64,000 nucleotides of DNA. Origin: Thalassovita sp. Lineage in GTDB: Bacteria > Pseudomonadota > Alphaproteobacteria > Rhodobacterales > Rhodobacteraceae. Below the pieces are notes generated by a model that did not search any database, was not told the origin of the DNA, and saw nothing but the letters and a program-made list of their open reading frames with translations. Positions 9,554 to 17,764 of this stretch are shown here, piece by piece. The position numbers and the translations under genes are program-made. Every line of letters begins with the position of its first letter. The first letter of the stretch is position 1. Location of the stretch: the NCBI RefSeq assembly GCF_963691685.1, contig NZ_OY829290.1:2976001-3040000 (forward strand). The letters are read 5' to 3'.

Positions 9554-9943
9554 ATGCCCCTGATCGCCACACCGCTATACGCAGGCCTTGCCGCCCTGTT
9601 GTTCCTTTACCTCTCGGTTCGGGTGATCGGCACCCGTCAGTCCGAAAAGGTCAGCGTTGGTGACGGTGCCAACAAGGCGATGATCAAAGCCATGCGCACC
9701 CAATCCAACTGCGCGGAATATGCCCCGATCTCGCTGCTGTTGCTGCTGTTGGTCGAACTGCAGGGCGCCCCAACCTGGGCGGTGCATGCCCTTGGTGTGA
9801 TATTCCTGGCCGGCCGGCTGCTGCACGCCATCGGCTTTGGCCGCACGCCGCAGATCATCCCCCTGCGCAAGTCTGGCATGATCCTGACCTTTGCAATGAT
9901 GGCCTTTTCCGCTCTCGGCCTGATCGCCCACAGCCTGATCTGA
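9554..9943 (+). CDS. MAPEG family membrane protein
   Basis: 129 residues with four predicted membrane helices (about 5-22, 55-72, 75-92, 105-126), matching MAPEG proteins (YecN type). The family includes glutathione-dependent eicosanoid enzymes in animals; the bacterial members are mostly uncharacterised. The motif NCAEYAPISLLLLLLVE resembles the conserved glutathione-binding N-x-x-E-x-x-P segment. The residues after it (GRLLHAIGFG) are also family-like. The RBS GGAGAG lies seven bases before the ATG. It is a single gene, followed by a 170-bp spacer to the tRNA cluster. Confidence 0.85.
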   Translation: MPLIATPLYAGLAALLFLYLSVRVIGTRQSEKVSVGDGANKAMIKAMRTQSNCAEYAPISLLLLLLVELQGAPTWAVHALGVIFLAGRLLHAIGFGRTPQIIPLRKSGMILTFAMMAFSALGLIAHSLI

Positions 9944-10064
9944 CAGGAGCCTTTGGCCTGACCCGATGGCGCGGCTGGACCTGCCCTGCCCCTTGTAAAA
10001 AAGGTGCAGTTGGCAGGCCGGACCAATTTAGCCGGTTTTTTTGCTCGCCTTTGGCATTTTCCTC

Positions 10065-10093
10065 TTGCGGCCCCCGGCCAGTGTTTGTATTCC
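10065..10093 (+). promoter_or_regulatory. candidate promoter of the tRNA-Gly array
   Basis: TTGCGG at 10065-10070 and TATTCC at 10088-10093 are separated by exactly 17 bases. Transcription would start about 10 bases before the first tRNA-Gly. The -10 is imperfect, so this rests on spacing and position. Confidence 0.45.
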
Positions 10094-10110
10094 ACGCCAC
10101 ACCTAAGGAA

Positions 10111-10185
10111 GCGGGCGTAGCTCAGGGGTAGAGCATAACCTTGCCAAGGTTAGGGTCGGGCGTTCGAATCGCCTCGCCCGCTCCA
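10111..10185 (+). tRNA. tRNA-Gly(GCC), copy 1
   Basis: 75 bases with CCA encoded. The acceptor arms GCGGGCG and CGCCCGC pair fully. The D-arm is GCTC-AGGGGTA-GAGC, and the anticodon arm TAACC-TTGCCAA-GGTTA carries anticodon GCC, decoding GGC and GGU. The T-loop is TTCGAAT. It is the first of three identical copies. Confidence 0.97.
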
Positions 10186-10224
10186 ATAGGTTACCCATGA
10201 CGGTCACCCACCGTCGAAAAGGAA

Positions 10225-10299
10225 GCGGGCGTAGCTCAGGGGTAGAGCATAACCTTGCCAAGGTTAGGGTCGGGCGTTCGAATCGCCTCGCCCGCTCCA
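10225..10299 (+). tRNA. tRNA-Gly(GCC), copy 2
   Basis: Identical over all 75 bases to the copy at 10111-10185, including the encoded CCA. The 39-base spacer upstream is unrelated to the other spacers, so only the tRNA itself is duplicated or homogenised. Confidence 0.97.
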
Positions 10300-10348
10300 A
10301 ATCTCCTCCGAACGGGGGCGTCAGAACCGCGTCAGTGTTCACAACGGA

Positions 10349-10423
10349 GCGGGCGTAGCTCAGGGGTAGAGCATAACCTTGCCAAGGTTAGGGTCGGGCG
10401 TTCGAATCGCCTCGCCCGCTCCA
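10349..10423 (+). tRNA. tRNA-Gly(GCC), copy 3
   Basis: Third identical copy, 49 bases after copy 2. The three are probably transcribed together from the promoter proposed at 10065-10093. Confidence 0.97.
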
Positions 10424-10607
10424 ATTTACTACCCACACCATGATATCTGTGATCTGACGCGGGCCTCACCGCATCCAGTGTTGCGCTTCCACAGGCTTTG
10501 CACCGCACAGCACAACACCCGGAATTTTCCACCGCCAATTCACATTGCCCCCTTGCACCCCCCTGCCCTCTCGGCTAATCCAAGTCCCAGACCAGAACGC
10601 TGGTCAT

Positions 10608-10683
10608 GCCCCTATAGCTCAGCTGGTAGAGCAACTGATTTGTAATCAGTAGGTCCGCGGTTCGAGTCCGTGTGGGGGCACCA
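10608..10683 (+). tRNA. tRNA-Thr(UGU)
   Basis: 76 bases with encoded CCA. The acceptor arms GCCCCTA and TGGGGGC pair (one wobble), the D-arm is GCTC-AGCTGGTA-GAGC, and the anticodon arm CTGAT-TTGTAAT-CAG gives anticodon TGT, reading ACA codons. The 3' half is the likely former attachment site of the degraded integrase element that starts just downstream. Confidence 0.97.
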
Positions 10684-10826
10684 TTTTATCATCCAGTTGC
10701 ATCCAAGTTGGTCCGCCAATAGCCTGTATTCGCAGGCTTTTCGCTGTGGGTTTGTCCGGTGATGTCCTGCCACGTGCGCTACTATCTACCCCTATGTGGG
10801 GTACCGATCTGGGGTACGTGTCATGA

Positions 10827-11322
10827 GACATCTGGAAGGTCCCCCATCCGGTCCTGAGCGATGCAAGGATTCGGCCTCTAAAACCTAAAGAAAAGCCTTA
10901 CAAGCAAGCCGACTTCGACGGTCTCTATCTGCTGATCAAGCCGAATGGGTCGAAACTCTGGCATTTCAAATACCGCTTGCTGCGAAAAGAGAGGCTTCTA
11001 GCGCTGGGCAAATACCCGGAAGTGACTTTGGCCGATGCGCGACAAAAACGGGATGAGGCCCGTAGTTTGATCGCAAAGGACGAAGATCCCTCGAGCATAC
11101 GCAAAGATCAGAAAGCCAAGGCGGCAGCTGAGCAAACCGAGACCTTCGCCAAGATTGCCGCAGAACTGCTCGCAAAAAGCGCACAGTAGGCCGGGCAGAA
11201 GCTACACCCTGAGCCAGAAAACGGTGCGTAAGCTGTTAAAGAAAGCCAATAAGGACCAGCCTATTGGGATAGCTGCGCCCCTTGATAATATAATCCGCAT
11301 CGTGAATTCGCGGTCGGACTAA
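10827..11322 (+). pseudogene. remnant of a P4-type tyrosine recombinase (integrase)
   Basis: The reading frame opens after a TGA at 10824 without a usable start codon. It gives LSDARIRPLKPKEKPYKQAD, then GLYLLIKPNGSKLWHFKYR and LLALGKYPEVTLADARQKRD, the N-terminal DUF4102 arm-binding domain of P4-like integrases. A TAG at 11187 ends this frame. The homology continues in another frame (RSYTLSQKTVRKLLKKANKD, then PIGIAAPLDNIIRIV) up to a TAA at 11320. The catalytic domain with the R-H-R-Y residues is missing altogether. The gene is thus start-less, frameshifted and truncated. Its place right behind tRNA-Thr is typical for such integrases, so this marks an old island insertion that has mostly been lost. 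Confidence 0.85.
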
Positions 11323-11543
11323 GTGGAACCACCTTGCACAAGACAGCGCTTCGTCAGAGATTTTGGAACCAAGGGCGGCGCAAACTAAGAGGGTGTTCGC
11401 GTCACCAAAAACCTCGATTGAAAACAGGCGATGCGCTTGGGGGCTGCCAAATACAGATGGGTCGACTCCACCATTTGATGCCGCAAAGCGATCGGCTGCT
11501 TTCCGTAGCTTTTACGAGTCGGTTCCACGAACAAAGTTTGCCA

Positions 11544-12311
11544 TTATGCTATATGCCCGATGCTCTCATGAAGTTTTCTGTCTGCGGCGAATCGAGTTTC
11601 GGTATTTTCGACTAGCCCCGTCAGCAGCTCTGATTTCAGACGCAAAAAGGCTGATCGTGAGAAGCAAGCACGCCCCAGGAAAAAGCTCAATCCCCAAAAA
11701 GGAAATCTCTCTAAGTGGCTTTGAACTTCTGAGTAAGTCTCCATCTCATAAACCATTCCTCCATCGCCAAAAATACCGGGGAAGGGAACGCTTACAACAG
11801 GCCGTCCTAGAGTAGAGTTTTCATAATAAAGCCGGTTCCTAAAAACGCACCAATAAAAGGTTTTTTCCACGGGCTCATTCGCGCTGCTAAAGATTTCAAC
11901 GGGAAAGAAGTACGCGGTGTCTGGGTCAATGTCTTCAATAACCGATTTGGCGCGTTCGCTAACGATCATAAATGGTGTCCACGGGTGGATATCGGGCAAA
12001 TGCTCAATCAGATCATCATTGTTTACACGCAGCTTCGGGGCAAATGGTTGAAGCTCCTTTGGGTCGACCGTCAGAACCTTGTGTTCCCAATGCGCTGCCA
12101 TAACGTCTGGAATAGCAACATCACGAAAGCGCTTCGCATTTGTCGGAATCCAGGATACGTCGCGCACAGGGGGGAAATACGGCGTTTCTCCAATCTCTCT
12201 GTAGGACAGATGCCCATCCAACGTTCCCCCCATCATGGGATAAAACTTGGCGTCTTTTCTAACACTCGAACTTGGCACTTCCAAAACAAGTGGTGGTATC
12301 GCTTCGACCAT
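11544..12311 (-). CDS. Imm11-like (DUF1629-type) putative immunity protein
   Basis: 255 residues with no signal peptide or membrane segment. The central part (MIVSERAKSVIEDID, then TAYFFPVEIF and FYWCVFRNRLYYEN) resembles the Imm11/DUF1629 immunity family of polymorphic toxin systems, where an 'S-x-[KR]-A-K-x-V-[IL]' helix precedes 'FFPVEI'. The match is from memory of the family pattern and is moderate. The chosen ATG (12311) has a GGAGG 11 bases upstream; an ATG six codons earlier lies inside that RBS. Base composition is clearly lower in GC than the flanks. No toxin gene is next to it, so it may be an orphan immunity gene left in the islet. Confidence 0.55.
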   Translation of the reverse strand: MVEAIPPLVLEVPSSSVRKDAKFYPMMGGTLDGHLSYREIGETPYFPPVRDVSWIPTNAKRFRDVAIPDVMAAHWEHKVLTVDPKELQPFAPKLRVNNDDLIEHLPDIHPWTPFMIVSERAKSVIEDIDPDTAYFFPVEIFSSANEPVEKTFYWCVFRNRLYYENSTLGRPVVSVPFPGIFGDGGMVYEMETYSEVQSHLERFPFWGLSFFLGRACFSRSAFLRLKSELLTGLVENTETRFAADRKLHESIGHIA

Positions 12312-12823
12312 TCTTACTAAAGCCTCCATTCGAATTTATCACTTGAGGATGGCATTCGACTCTTGAGTTCATGAGCTGACAAAACCAGCTAATCTAGTTC
12401 CAAACAATCACGTAGTAGCACCCCGTATGCGCCGCAACTCGTGATACAGGTTTTCCGGCAAGAGCCGAACATCTGAAGTATGATCAAGTCGATCGACAGA
12501 GGGCTTTTGGTCAAAAATTGAAATCCCCCCGAAATTTTGAAGTGTGCGTAAGCAGAGTTTTCTCGAAGATGAAGGAGAAGATTCTCATAGAGAAACCGAA
12601 ATACGAAAGTAATGGTGGCTCCCCAACTGTTAGCGGGAATCATCCCACACTTGGCGGTTCGGTTAGTTTTCTGGCGAATGACCGGATCGTGTATAGGTGG
12701 CAAGCCTACGCCGGGCGCTTCGAAACCGTGACCGTCCGGGCCCACCTGCGTGATCCTCCCCCACTGAAGTGATCCGCCCGTATAGTTAGGTAACGGAGGC
12801 AGCGACAAGTCACTGCAAACACA
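12312..12823. other. gene-free, AT-richer islet sequence
   Basis: No reading frame here looks like a real gene. A minus-strand frame of 139 codons (12808-12389) has erratic composition, no RBS and no family resemblance. The stretch may be debris of a mobile element, since it continues the low-GC islet that begins behind tRNA-Thr, but no terminal repeat or transposase motif could be recognised. Confidence 0.5.
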
Positions 12824-13354
12824 TCACTTCCCCCAGGGGCAAAGAGCTTCGACTTGCGGACGGCCCAGTTTTTTCAACGTTTCGATATTGTCCAGGTAGA
12901 TCTTCTCAGGGTTCGAAACATGGGTGAGGATCCGCGCCATGTGATCCTGACGCAGCAGGTGAATCGTTGGGTAGGGCGCGCGATTGGTGAAGTGGCTGAG
13001 ATCCTCTGCATCCACCCCCTCAAACTGATAGTGTGGATGAAAGGACGCCAGCTGCACATGATCGGTCAGATCCGCATCCTCCAACAATTGCTGGAACCAA
13101 TCGAGGAGGTCGAGGTAATCCTCAAACGCCTCCACACCCTGGGTGAACATGAGCAAGCTTGTCGCGACATCATTTTCGTTGGCCCCAAGCAGGCGCTGCA
13201 ATTCATCCAAAAAAAACTGCCTCAATTCCGCATCCGCGGTGGCGTCACAGACGGCATAATGGACTTGGTTGCGGGCGATGACACTCAGTGAAAACGGACA
13301 TAGGTTGAGCCCGACGACCATTTGATCAAGCCAAAGACGGGTGGTTTTGACCAC
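12824..13354 (-). CDS. DUF1415 family protein
   Basis: 176 residues matching DUF1415, a family of unknown function in proteobacteria. Diagnostic segments are VVGLNLCPFS near the N-terminus, DATADAELRQFFLDEL, the ASFHPHYQFEG block and the closing APYPTIHLLRQDH. The start is a GTG (13354) with AGGA just upstream. The frame stays open upstream for about 57 further codons to the neighbouring transglycosylase stop codon without any ATG, GTG or TTG, and part of it (KFDPETLPKAHQD) looks family-like. The true N-terminus could therefore be longer if a non-standard start or an ancestral fusion is involved. Confidence 0.8.
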   Translation of the reverse strand: MVKTTRLWLDQMVVGLNLCPFSLSVIARNQVHYAVCDATADAELRQFFLDELQRLLGANENDVATSLLMFTQGVEAFEDYLDLLDWFQQLLEDADLTDHVQLASFHPHYQFEGVDAEDLSHFTNRAPYPTIHLLRQDHMARILTHVSNPEKIYLDNIETLKKLGRPQVEALCPWGK

Positions 13355-13527
13355 GTCCTGATGGGCTTTGGGCAGCGTCTCTGGGTCGAACTTAGTGATA
13401 CGAAAATTCCTTTCCTGTTTCGCCCGCTTAAACCACGGCGCCTTCGGATTTCCAACTTGTTTGCCGAAGCTCGTCCCTGCGGCTCCGTTTGGTCGGAGGA
13501 TCCGTTTCTGGCTTTTCTTAAGATTGG

Positions 13528-14667
13528 TTAACTCAGGCGGGCAAGCAGATCGCGGTTGGCTATACCGGTGATTGCCAGCCCTTGTCGTTTCTGAAAATCG
13601 CGAATGGCGGCTTCGGTTTTGGCGCCGATCACACCGTCAACCGTGCCAACGTCGTACCCTTTGGCTTGCAAACCACGTTGGAGTGCCAGCCGATCTGCTT
13701 TGGTCAACCCATTGGTATCGGGCGGGAAGGTTCCGCGCAGGGGGCCCGCCCCGCCGAGGCGATCGGCGAGATGGCCCACCCCGAGCGCGTAGAAATCGGA
13801 GTTGTTATAGGTCTTCAGCACATTGAAATTGCGGGTGATCACGAAGCTGACGCCGCCCTGTTGCGGCTGGATGGTGCGTCCTAGTGGTGCGCTAGGTCCG
13901 GCCTCCGCCCCCCAAGTCAATCCGGATTGCCAGCCGTTGCGCGCCAGATAGCTGGCGGTGGAGGCCAGCGCGTCGCTTGGATCCTGCCCCCAGACATCGC
14001 GCCTGCCATCACCGGTGAAATCGACAGCAAATGACTGGTAGGAGGTGGGAATGAACTGCGTGTGCCCCATCGCCCCCGCCCAGCTGCCGGTCAGTTTGGC
14101 CGGTGAGATGTCGCCACGCTCAAGAATGCGCAAGGCGGCGATCAGCTGCGTTTCGTAAAAGGCGCCACGGCGGCCTTCAAAGGCAAGCGTCGCTGTGGAG
14201 GAGATCACCGGGATCTGTCCACGCTTTTCGCCAAACTGACTTTCCATGCCCCAAATCGCCGCAACGATCTGCGCGCTGACACCGTATTTTCGTTCAATCG
14301 CGGCAAGTGTACTTGCATGTTTCGTCAGAGCGGCGCGGCCTTTTGCCAGCCTGTCATCTGACGTGGCAATCGACAGGTATTCTTCCAAAGTGCGCCGGGT
14401 TTGAATCTGGGTTTTGTCCCGGGTGATGACCCCGGGCAGGTAGCCAACATTTGCGAAAGCCACCTGCAAGGTACTTTCGGAAATGCCTGCGGCCCGCGCG
14501 CGTGGTCTGAAATTCGCGATCCAATTTGCAAATGCCGGGTTGGCTACCGGTTTGAGGTCTGATGGCAGGTTGCTGACACCAGCCCCCGTTGCCGTCGGGG
14601 ACCTGCCGGCCACGCAGGCGGAAAGGGCCAGCCCAGCGCTACTTGCGAGGAAATGACGTCGGTTCAT
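13528..14667 (-). CDS. lytic murein transglycosylase with peptidoglycan-binding domain (lipoprotein)
   Basis: Cleaves the MurNAc-GlcNAc bond with formation of 1,6-anhydro ends, in the MltB-like (SLT_2) family. The 379-residue product has a lipoprotein signal (RRHFLASSAGLALSAC, with the lipobox Cys near residue 18). The catalytic domain has the general acid Glu in AIWGMESQFGE, the AMGHTQFIPTSY motif and DFTGDGRRDVW. A C-terminal PG_binding_1 domain (DRLALQRGLQAKGYDVGTVD, then GAKTEAAIRDFQ) follows. Three ATG codons lie close together (14700, 14673, 14667); the last puts the Arg pair at the signal N-terminus. It is probably anchored in the outer membrane. Confidence 0.9.
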   Translation of the reverse strand: MNRRHFLASSAGLALSACVAGRSPTATGAGVSNLPSDLKPVANPAFANWIANFRPRARAAGISESTLQVAFANVGYLPGVITRDKTQIQTRRTLEEYLSIATSDDRLAKGRAALTKHASTLAAIERKYGVSAQIVAAIWGMESQFGEKRGQIPVISSTATLAFEGRRGAFYETQLIAALRILERGDISPAKLTGSWAGAMGHTQFIPTSYQSFAVDFTGDGRRDVWGQDPSDALASTASYLARNGWQSGLTWGAEAGPSAPLGRTIQPQQGGVSFVITRNFNVLKTYNNSDFYALGVGHLADRLGGAGPLRGTFPPDTNGLTKADRLALQRGLQAKGYDVGTVDGVIGAKTEAAIRDFQKRQGLAITGIANRDLLARLS

Positions 14668-14845
14668 AATCATGGCTTTGCCAAGAATAGTAGCGTCCAA
14701 CCAAAAAGGAAGATCGTATCAGGACCGGGGTTGTTATTTTCCTTCCCAACGGTTTTGGGCAAAGGCACTGATCAAGCAGTCCATCCCGGAGGGTTTGGCA
14801 GACCCTTTAACGAAAAGCTTTTGAAAGCACCGCAGGAAAAAGCGC

Positions 14846-15310
14846 TTAGGGCAACCGGTTGCGGTTGATGAATTTTTGCAAGGCAAACCGGGACTTTACG
14901 TTGCGCAGGCCGGGAATGCGCATCAGCTTTGACTGCAGGAACATGTCAAATTCCTCCAGGCTTTCGACGGCGACTTCCAACAGGAAATCCTGTGCCCCGG
15001 TCATCAGCGTGCCGGTCACCACCTCTTCAAACAGGCTGACCTGGCGTTGGAAATCGGCGATCTGTTCGGCGTCTGTGCGCTCCAACTCGACCGAGACATA
15101 GGCGGTGATGCCATGGCCCGCGACCTTGCGATCGAGCGTCACGCCGTAGTGGGCGATCAGCCCGCTGTCCTGCAGCCGCGCCAAACGACGTTTGCAGGGG
15201 GTGGCGGAGAGGCCAATGCGTTCAGACAGATGAACCAGTGAAATCCGGCTGTCAGCCTCCAGTGCACGCAAAATCTCTCGATCCAGATGATCTAGGGTGA
15301 TTTTGGCCAT
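14846..15310 (-). CDS. bkdR: Lrp/AsnC family regulator, probable regulator of the bkd operon
   Basis: 154 residues. An N-terminal winged helix-turn-helix (LDREILRALEADSRISLVHL, then RIGLSATPCKRRLARLQDSG) is followed by an Lrp ligand-sensing domain (about 65-150). It is transcribed away from the keto-acid dehydrogenase operon with 199 bp between the start codons, the arrangement seen for BkdR of Pseudomonas. Activation of the operon in response to branched-chain amino acids is therefore inferred. The gene symbol is by analogy of context. Confidence 0.85.
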   Translation of the reverse strand: MAKITLDHLDREILRALEADSRISLVHLSERIGLSATPCKRRLARLQDSGLIAHYGVTLDRKVAGHGITAYVSVELERTDAEQIADFQRQVSLFEEVVTGTLMTGAQDFLLEVAVESLEEFDMFLQSKLMRIPGLRNVKSRFALQKFINRNRLP

Positions 15311-15366
15311 GTTTCTGCGGATCCTTAGTGATTTGGAGCTGATTTAGGTCAGGATAGCTGTCAGAA

Positions 15367-15379
15367 TTGCGTTAAGCAA
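15367..15379. promoter_or_regulatory. dyad in the bkd regulatory region
   Basis: TTGC-GTTAA-GCAA is a small perfect dyad with an AT-containing centre, placed between the divergent Lrp-type regulator and the first bkd gene. Lrp operators often have such loosely conserved symmetric sites. Regulation through it is a guess. Confidence 0.3.
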
Positions 15380-15509
15380 CTACTCTGTTTCCCCTAGAAT
15401 ACTGCGCAGCCGAACCTGCGCCAGCCATGATCTGTTATGCTGGTGGCAGAAGACTCAGACTTACCGCAGGGCATGCCCCTTGCGTTCACCCAGACCGGAG
15501 GGGGGTCGG

Positions 15510-16745
15510 ATGACATCTACCTATGAACCGCTTTCACTCAATGTGCCGGAACCGGGGTGCAGACCCGGCGACACGCCTGATTTTTCGGACTTTGAAATTC
15601 CACGTGCGGGGGAGGTCCAACGCCCCCCTGTGGATGTGGATCCCGACACGATCCGCGATATGGCGTTTTCCATTGTGCGGGTCCTGAACAAGGACGGTCA
15701 GGCCGTTGGGGACTGGGCCGGGGCCCTGACGGCGGAGGAGCTGCGCCAAGGTCTGCGTCACATGATGACGCTGCGGACCTTTGATGCGCGGATGCAGACC
15801 GCACAGCGGCAGGGCAAGACCAGTTTCTACATGCAGCATTTGGGTGAAGAGGCGGTGAGCTGCGCCTTTGCCCGCGCCCTGCAGCCGGGGGACATGAACT
15901 TCCCCACCTATCGTCAGGCCGGTCTGTTGATCGCCTCGGACTATCCGATGCTGACGATGATGAACCAGATCTATTCCAACGCCGAAGATCCGCTGCACGG
16001 GCGCCAGTTGCCGATCATGTATTCGTCGAAGGCGCATGGGTTCTTCTCGATCTCAGGCAACCTTGGCACCCAGTTTGTGCAATCGGTGGGTTGGGCCATG
16101 GCCTCTGCCATTTCGGGCGATACCAAGATCGCCACCGGCTGGATCGGGGATGGCTCCACCGCCGAAAGCGATTTCCATTCGGCGATGGTCTTTGCCTCCA
16201 CCTATAAGGCGCCGGTGGTGTTGAATATCGTCAACAACCAATGGGCCATTTCGACCTTCCAGGGCATCGCACGTGGCGGTGTCGGCACCTTTGCGGCGCG
16301 CGGCCATGGCTTTGGCATTGCCTCTATCCGGGTGGACGGCAACGATTATCTGGCGGTGCATGCGGTGGCCAAATGGGCGGCTGAACGGGCCCGTCTGGGC
16401 CATGGGCCAACCTTGATCGAACATGTGACCTACCGCGCGGGCGGGCATTCCACCTCGGATGATCCATCGGCTTATCGGTCCGGCAGCGAAGCCGACGCCT
16501 GGCCCCTGGGCGATCCGCTGGAACGCCTCAAGGCGCATCTGATCGCCATCGGGGAATGGACTGAGGACCGTCACACACAAGCCGAAGCGGAAATTCTGGA
16601 TGAGGTCACCACCATTCAAAAACAGGCCGAAGCAGTTGGCACCCTTGGTGACGGTCAGGCCCCCAGCCCCCGCGACATGTTCGAAGGGGTTTATGAAACC
16701 ATGCCGCCTCATCTGATCCGGCAACGTCAGGAAGCGGGGTATTAA
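15510..16745 (+). CDS. bkdA1: branched-chain 2-oxoacid dehydrogenase E1 alpha subunit
   Basis: 411 residues. With the beta subunit it decarboxylates 2-oxo acids of Val, Leu and Ile using thiamine diphosphate and transfers the acyl group to lipoyl-E2. Visible are the cofactor-binding stretch GWIGDGSTAESDFHSAM (GDG...N type, closed by NIVNNQWAIS), the substrate-loop region with SFYMQHLGEEAV, and the phosphorylation-loop equivalent RAGGHSTSDDPSAYR that is characteristic of the branched-chain enzyme. The ATG at 15510 follows a strong RBS (GGAGGGGGG). It is first in a tight four-gene operon. Confidence 0.95.
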   Translation: MTSTYEPLSLNVPEPGCRPGDTPDFSDFEIPRAGEVQRPPVDVDPDTIRDMAFSIVRVLNKDGQAVGDWAGALTAEELRQGLRHMMTLRTFDARMQTAQRQGKTSFYMQHLGEEAVSCAFARALQPGDMNFPTYRQAGLLIASDYPMLTMMNQIYSNAEDPLHGRQLPIMYSSKAHGFFSISGNLGTQFVQSVGWAMASAISGDTKIATGWIGDGSTAESDFHSAMVFASTYKAPVVLNIVNNQWAISTFQGIARGGVGTFAARGHGFGIASIRVDGNDYLAVHAVAKWAAERARLGHGPTLIEHVTYRAGGHSTSDDPSAYRSGSEADAWPLGDPLERLKAHLIAIGEWTEDRHTQAEAEILDEVTTIQKQAEAVGTLGDGQAPSPRDMFEGVYETMPPHLIRQRQEAGY

Positions 16746-16747
16746 TC

Positions 16748-17761
16748 ATGGCACAGATGACAATGATTGAAGCCATCCGGGACGCCCATGACGTGGCGAT
16801 GGCTGCGGATGACAAAGTGGTGGTCTTTGGCGAAGACGTCGGGTTTTTCGGCGGTGTGTTCCGCTGTACCGCTGGCCTGCAGGAAAAATACGGCAGCGCA
16901 CGCTGCTTTGATGCCCCGATCAACGAAAGCGGGATCGTGGGCACCGCCATTGGCATGGCGGCCTATGGGCTGAAACCGGTGATCGAAATTCAGTTCGCTG
17001 ACTATGTCTATCCCGCCTATGACCAGATCGTGTCTGAGGCGGCGCGCTTGCGGCATCGCTCAAACGGGGATTTCACCTGTCCGCTGGTGATCCGCATGCC
17101 CACCGGCGGCGGCATCTTTGGCGGCCAGACCCACAGCCAGTCACCCGAGGCGATCTTTACCCATGTGTCGGGCCTGAAGGTGGTGATCCCCTCAAACCCG
17201 GCAGATGCCAAGGGGTTGTTCCTATCGGCGGTTGCGGATCCCGATCCGGTGATCTTCCTCGAACCCAAACGGCTTTATAACGGCCCGTTTGACGGCCACC
17301 ATGACCGCCCCCTGACCTCATGGAAGAAACACCCGCTGGGCGACGTGCCTGATGGCGATGTGTCGGTGCCGCTGGGCAAGGCCAAGATCACCCGTGAAGG
17401 TGCGGATGTGACGGTTTTGGCCTACGGGACAATGGTTTACGTTGCCGAGGCCGCCGCGGAAGAGGCTGGCGTCGACGCTGAGGTGATCGACCTGCGCACC
17501 CTGATGCCGTTGGATCTGGACACAATCGTCGCCTCGGTTCAAAAAACCGGCCGCTGCGTCATCGTGCATGAGGCTACCCGCACCTCGGGCTTTGGTGCTG
17601 AGCTGATGAGCCTTGTGCAGGAAAGCTGTTTTTACCACCTCGAGGCGCCGATGATCCGCGTGACCGGATGGGACACGCCCTATCCGCACGCGCAGGAATG
17701 GGAATATTTCCCGGGTCCGGCCCGTGTTGGGGAAGCCTTGAAAAAAGTGATGGAGGGGTAA
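16748..17761 (+). CDS. bkdA2: branched-chain 2-oxoacid dehydrogenase E1 beta subunit
   Basis: 337 residues, starting two bases after the alpha subunit gene. The N-terminal MTMIEAIRDAHDVAM, GEDVGFFGGVFRCTAGL, the INESGIVGTAIGMAAYG segment with the ThDP-activating Glu, and EIQFADYVYPAYDQI are typical of the BCKDH/acetoin E1 beta family. The C-terminal transketolase domain contains DLRTLMPLD and the HEATRTSGFGAEL block. It forms the alpha2-beta2 heterotetramer with the preceding gene product. Confidence 0.95.
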   Translation: MAQMTMIEAIRDAHDVAMAADDKVVVFGEDVGFFGGVFRCTAGLQEKYGSARCFDAPINESGIVGTAIGMAAYGLKPVIEIQFADYVYPAYDQIVSEAARLRHRSNGDFTCPLVIRMPTGGGIFGGQTHSQSPEAIFTHVSGLKVVIPSNPADAKGLFLSAVADPDPVIFLEPKRLYNGPFDGHHDRPLTSWKKHPLGDVPDGDVSVPLGKAKITREGADVTVLAYGTMVYVAEAAAEEAGVDAEVIDLRTLMPLDLDTIVASVQKTGRCVIVHEATRTSGFGAELMSLVQESCFYHLEAPMIRVTGWDTPYPHAQEWEYFPGPARVGEALKKVMEG

Positions 17762-17764
17762 GCC

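Noticed and set aside
10103..10538. Small repetitive frames over the tRNA-Gly cluster
   Set aside because: They translate the tRNA genes; the repeated peptide simply reflects three identical tRNAs. The repeats are also not a CRISPR array.
10660..10700. Second copy of the tRNA-Thr 3' end as the other attachment site
   Set aside because: Looked for downstream through 12.9 kb and not found; the element's far border has probably been lost.
12389..12808. 139-codon minus-strand frame in the islet
   Set aside because: No RBS, odd composition and no family resemblance. A mobile-element remnant was considered, but no transposase motif or terminal repeat could be seen.
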